A DNA stretch of 36,567 nt from the NCBI GenBank assembly GCA_036274055.1, contig DASUGM010000293.1, positions 1-36,567 on the forward strand. Reading direction: 5' to 3'. Under the pieces are notes generated by a model, which made no database searches, was not told the origin of the DNA, and saw only the letters and a program-made list of their open reading frames with translations. The position numbers and the translations under genes are program-made. Each line of letters begins with the position of its first letter. Position 1 is the stretch's first letter. This document shows positions 34,863 through 36,567 of this stretch, one piece after another. This DNA comes from DASUGM01 sp036274055 (lineage in GTDB: Bacteria > Acidobacteriota > Vicinamibacteria > Vicinamibacterales > SCN-69-37).

Positions 34863-36567
34863 CTACCGCCCCCGCTCATGTGTCCCGACGTAGCGCACCG
34901 GATGCTCGCTGGTGTACGCGGTCGTGAATAGATCGGTCCGCGCAAAACCGTCCATGTCGCGGCCAACGGGCACACCCATGTAGTACAGCACCGTCGGCGC
35001 CAGGTCGACGATGGCGCCGCGGCGCAACTGGGCATGGACGACGTTCGTGCCGTAGGCGAGCAGAAAGCCGTCCGGCGCGGGCTCGTGCGAGCCGGTCCAA
35101 TCCGGGTAACCGAGCACGCGCGCCAGCACGCGCTTGGCGAGCGACGTCGGCTCCATCCCGAAGCCCGAAACGACCAGCAGCAGATCGCCCGGCGCCAGCA
35201 GCCGCATCGTCCGGCCGACTTCGGAGTCGACGTAGCCGTAGTAGCGATCGAGCAGCGAGCGGTCGGGATCGGCGCGGCGCGGATCGCCGAAACGCTCGGG
35301 CTGGGACTCGCGCAGGTAGCGGTGCGCGAAGATGTCGACGGCTTCGTAGCGCACCGCGGTGAGCAGCGGCGCGAACTGCTGCTCGAGTTCCGCCGCGGTG
35401 TCGCTGTAGGCGCGATCCCAGCGGACGTAGTTGAGATCGTCGGGATTCGGCGCGGTCGTCCCGCCGCCGGCGAGCACCTCCTGCCACGGTTTCGCGAGCC
35501 AGTCGTCGAACCGTTCACGGGCGACGTCGATGGCGGTGGTCGGATCGCCGGCGTGGGCGTCGGCGAGCCGGAACGGCGAGCTGGCGGCTTCGGCGTCGAA
35601 CCGATCGGTGACGACGTAACCGCGCGACGCACGGGCCGGATACGTGAGCGGCCACGCGGTGATGCCCGACGCGATCCCGAAGTCGGAGAGGATCTGCCAG
35701 ATCGGCGTCGCGTTGAGGGACGTCGAGGCGCGATAGTCGAGCCGCACGAAGCCCTGGTCGGCCAGCGCGTAGGCGAAACAGTAGTCGGGCAGCAGATCGA
35801 CGGCCAGCTCGCCGTCGTCGACGCGATAGACGGCGTTCGAGCGAATGCCGTTCTTCTCCGGCATCTTGCCGGTGGCGGCGGCCGCCCACACCGGCTCGGC
35901 CTGCGTCGGTTTGAGCGTCGCCAGATCGATCATCCCGCCGCGATCGATCAGGCGCGCGAAGTTCGGGAGCTGACCGGCGGCGACGCGCTGACGGATGAAT
36001 CCGAGTGACGCGCCGTCGAGCAGCAGCATGCGGACGCGAGGCGCCGCGATTACCGGCTGGCGCTCGTGCGCGACGCGCGCGACGGGCACCGGCAAATCGC
36101 CCGGCCCACGCAGCCACAGCGGCACAATAATCGACAGGATCATCGCCACGGTCAGGCTGACCCCGGTCGCGCGGCTGCCCTTCCGGCCGAACGAATAGCG
36201 CAGCACGGCGATGGCGACGAGCACGACCGCAAACGCGGTGGTCGCGGTCGCGCCCAGCCGCATGCGTTCGGCCGCCGCCGTGCCGAGCACCGGCCGATAG
36301 CCGCTGAGATTCGCCCAGGTGATCGCCGCGGCCGCAGCCGCGCCCGCGGCGCACAGCCAGGCCAGCAGCCGGACACTGAGCCAGGCTGGATCCAGCGGCC
36401 TCGACGCGACCACCTCGCGAGCCAGAATCAGAAAGTAGAGCCCGACGCTCAGATAGGGACCATAGAACGCGAGCAGCGCCCCGAACCAGCGCAGCGCCGT
36501 CGCCGAGGCGATCGGCACCTGGGGGTTCAATTGCAGGACAAGAACGGCAAGGTAGAGGGCGACCAGA
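34863..36567 (-). CDS. Membrane-anchored alkaline-phosphatase-superfamily phosphodiesterase, 5' end outside window
   Basis: Type I phosphodiesterase/nucleotide pyrophosphatase-like protein. The frame is open to the last base: upstream of the TTG at 36530 it still reads a hydrophobic helix (LVALYLAVLVLQLNP), so the gene starts beyond the window. At least five transmembrane segments are visible, followed by an extracytoplasmic catalytic domain: VRMLLLDGASLGFIRQRVAAG (first metal Asp), LPNFARLIDRGG, and LKPTQAEPVWAAAATGKMP, where the nucleophilic Thr is expected, then KNGIRSN and a C-terminal metal region (YVDSEVGRTM, VVSGFGMEP, HEPAPDGFLLAYG). Probably cleaves a phosphodiester or transfers a phospho-head group at the membrane surface; substrate unknown. 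Its stop codon abuts the heptad array of the cassette. Confidence 0.82.
   Translation of the reverse strand, partial: LVALYLAVLVLQLNPQVPIASATALRWFGALLAFYGPYLSVGLYFLILAREVVASRPLDPAWLSVRLLAWLCAAGAAAAAAITWANLSGYRPVLGTAAAERMRLGATATTAFAVVLVAIAVLRYSFGRKGSRATGVSLTVAMILSIIVPLWLRGPGDLPVPVARVAHERQPVIAAPRVRMLLLDGASLGFIRQRVAAGQLPNFARLIDRGGMIDLATLKPTQAEPVWAAAATGKMPEKNGIRSNAVYRVDDGELAVDLLPDYCFAYALADQGFVRLDYRASTSLNATPIWQILSDFGIASGITAWPLTYPARASRGYVVTDRFDAEAASSPFRLADAHAGDPTTAIDVARERFDDWLAKPWQEVLAGGGTTAPNPDDLNYVRWDRAYSDTAAELEQQFAPLLTAVRYEAVDIFAHRYLRESQPERFGDPRRADPDRSLLDRYYGYVDSEVGRTMRLLAPGDLLLVVSGFGMEPTSLAKRVLARVLGYPDWTGSHEPAPDGFLLAYGTNVVHAQLRRGAIVDLAPTVLYYMGVPVGRDMDGFARTDLFTTAYTSEHPVRYVGTHERGR

Noticed and set aside
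34446..35632. Minus-strand ORFs running through the GCAC array
   Set aside because: They are open only because 7-nt units cycle through all frames (Cys/Arg/Gly-rich repeats); no start or family support.

Overview
The window is about 36.6 kb of GC-rich bacterial chromosome. It carries almost entirely housekeeping genes with very short gaps. The mix of genes (exported S9 and M14 peptidases with Gly/Arg-rich loops, a Thermus-type pyrE, a PyrR-led pyr operon, an undecaprenyl/CDP-DAG/MEP operon, a membrane phosphodiesterase) and the absence of phage or plasmid genes suggest an Acidobacteriota-like soil or sediment Gram-negative, perhaps Vicinamibacteria. That placement is inference from gene style; there is no marker rRNA here. 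Outer-membrane functions (a small barrel protein, TolC, LPS-type glycosyltransferases) support a diderm cell.

Layout. 1-3718: the end of an SDR oxidoreductase, tRNA CCA-adding enzyme, dodecin and a threonine/serine dehydratase on the minus strand, then a small outer-membrane protein. 3820-7389: a histidine kinase/response regulator pair divergent from an exported two-domain methyltransferase. 7448-11648: an AMP-ligase/ACP/acyltransferase fusion, IF-1 and a DEAD-box helicase. 11761-17417: a BRCT/HTH/TPR protein, glucokinase, an M14 peptidase, Pcm and a TPR lipo/secreted protein. 17460-25793 (minus): S9 peptidase, pyrE, truA, then uppS-cdsA-dxr-rseP, which supplies isoprenoid precursor, lipid carrier, phospholipid precursor and envelope-stress protease. 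25959-29492: TolC and two glycosyltransferases. 29568-33920 (minus): pyrR-pyrB-pyrC-PRTase-DUF2400 operon with a candidate PyrR-binding RNA hairpin in its leader. 34020-34858: a repeat-flanked cassette with a four-helix-bundle (23S-IVS/S23 type) protein. 34863-end: a membrane phosphodiesterase cut by the window edge.

The most striking content is not the genes but a set of degenerate short-period repeats (7-, 8- and 9-nt units with a fixed core and variable remaining bases). They fill most gaps, usually as two arms in inverted orientation around a short spacer. At least three families occur twice in the window with matching arms. Single-arm versions sit in frame inside coding genes (the ligase fusion, truA) and supply the C-termini and stop codons of several others. 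The same architecture, enlarged, surrounds the four-helix-bundle gene: a GTGCnnn array on one side and a GCACnnn array on the other. I propose that the cassette is a coding member of a mobile repeat class whose short hairpins are non-autonomous members; this is inference and is testable.

Several genes have a TANNNT -10 box only 5-8 nt before the start codon, so leaderless transcription looks common. Repeat elements often end directly against such a box.
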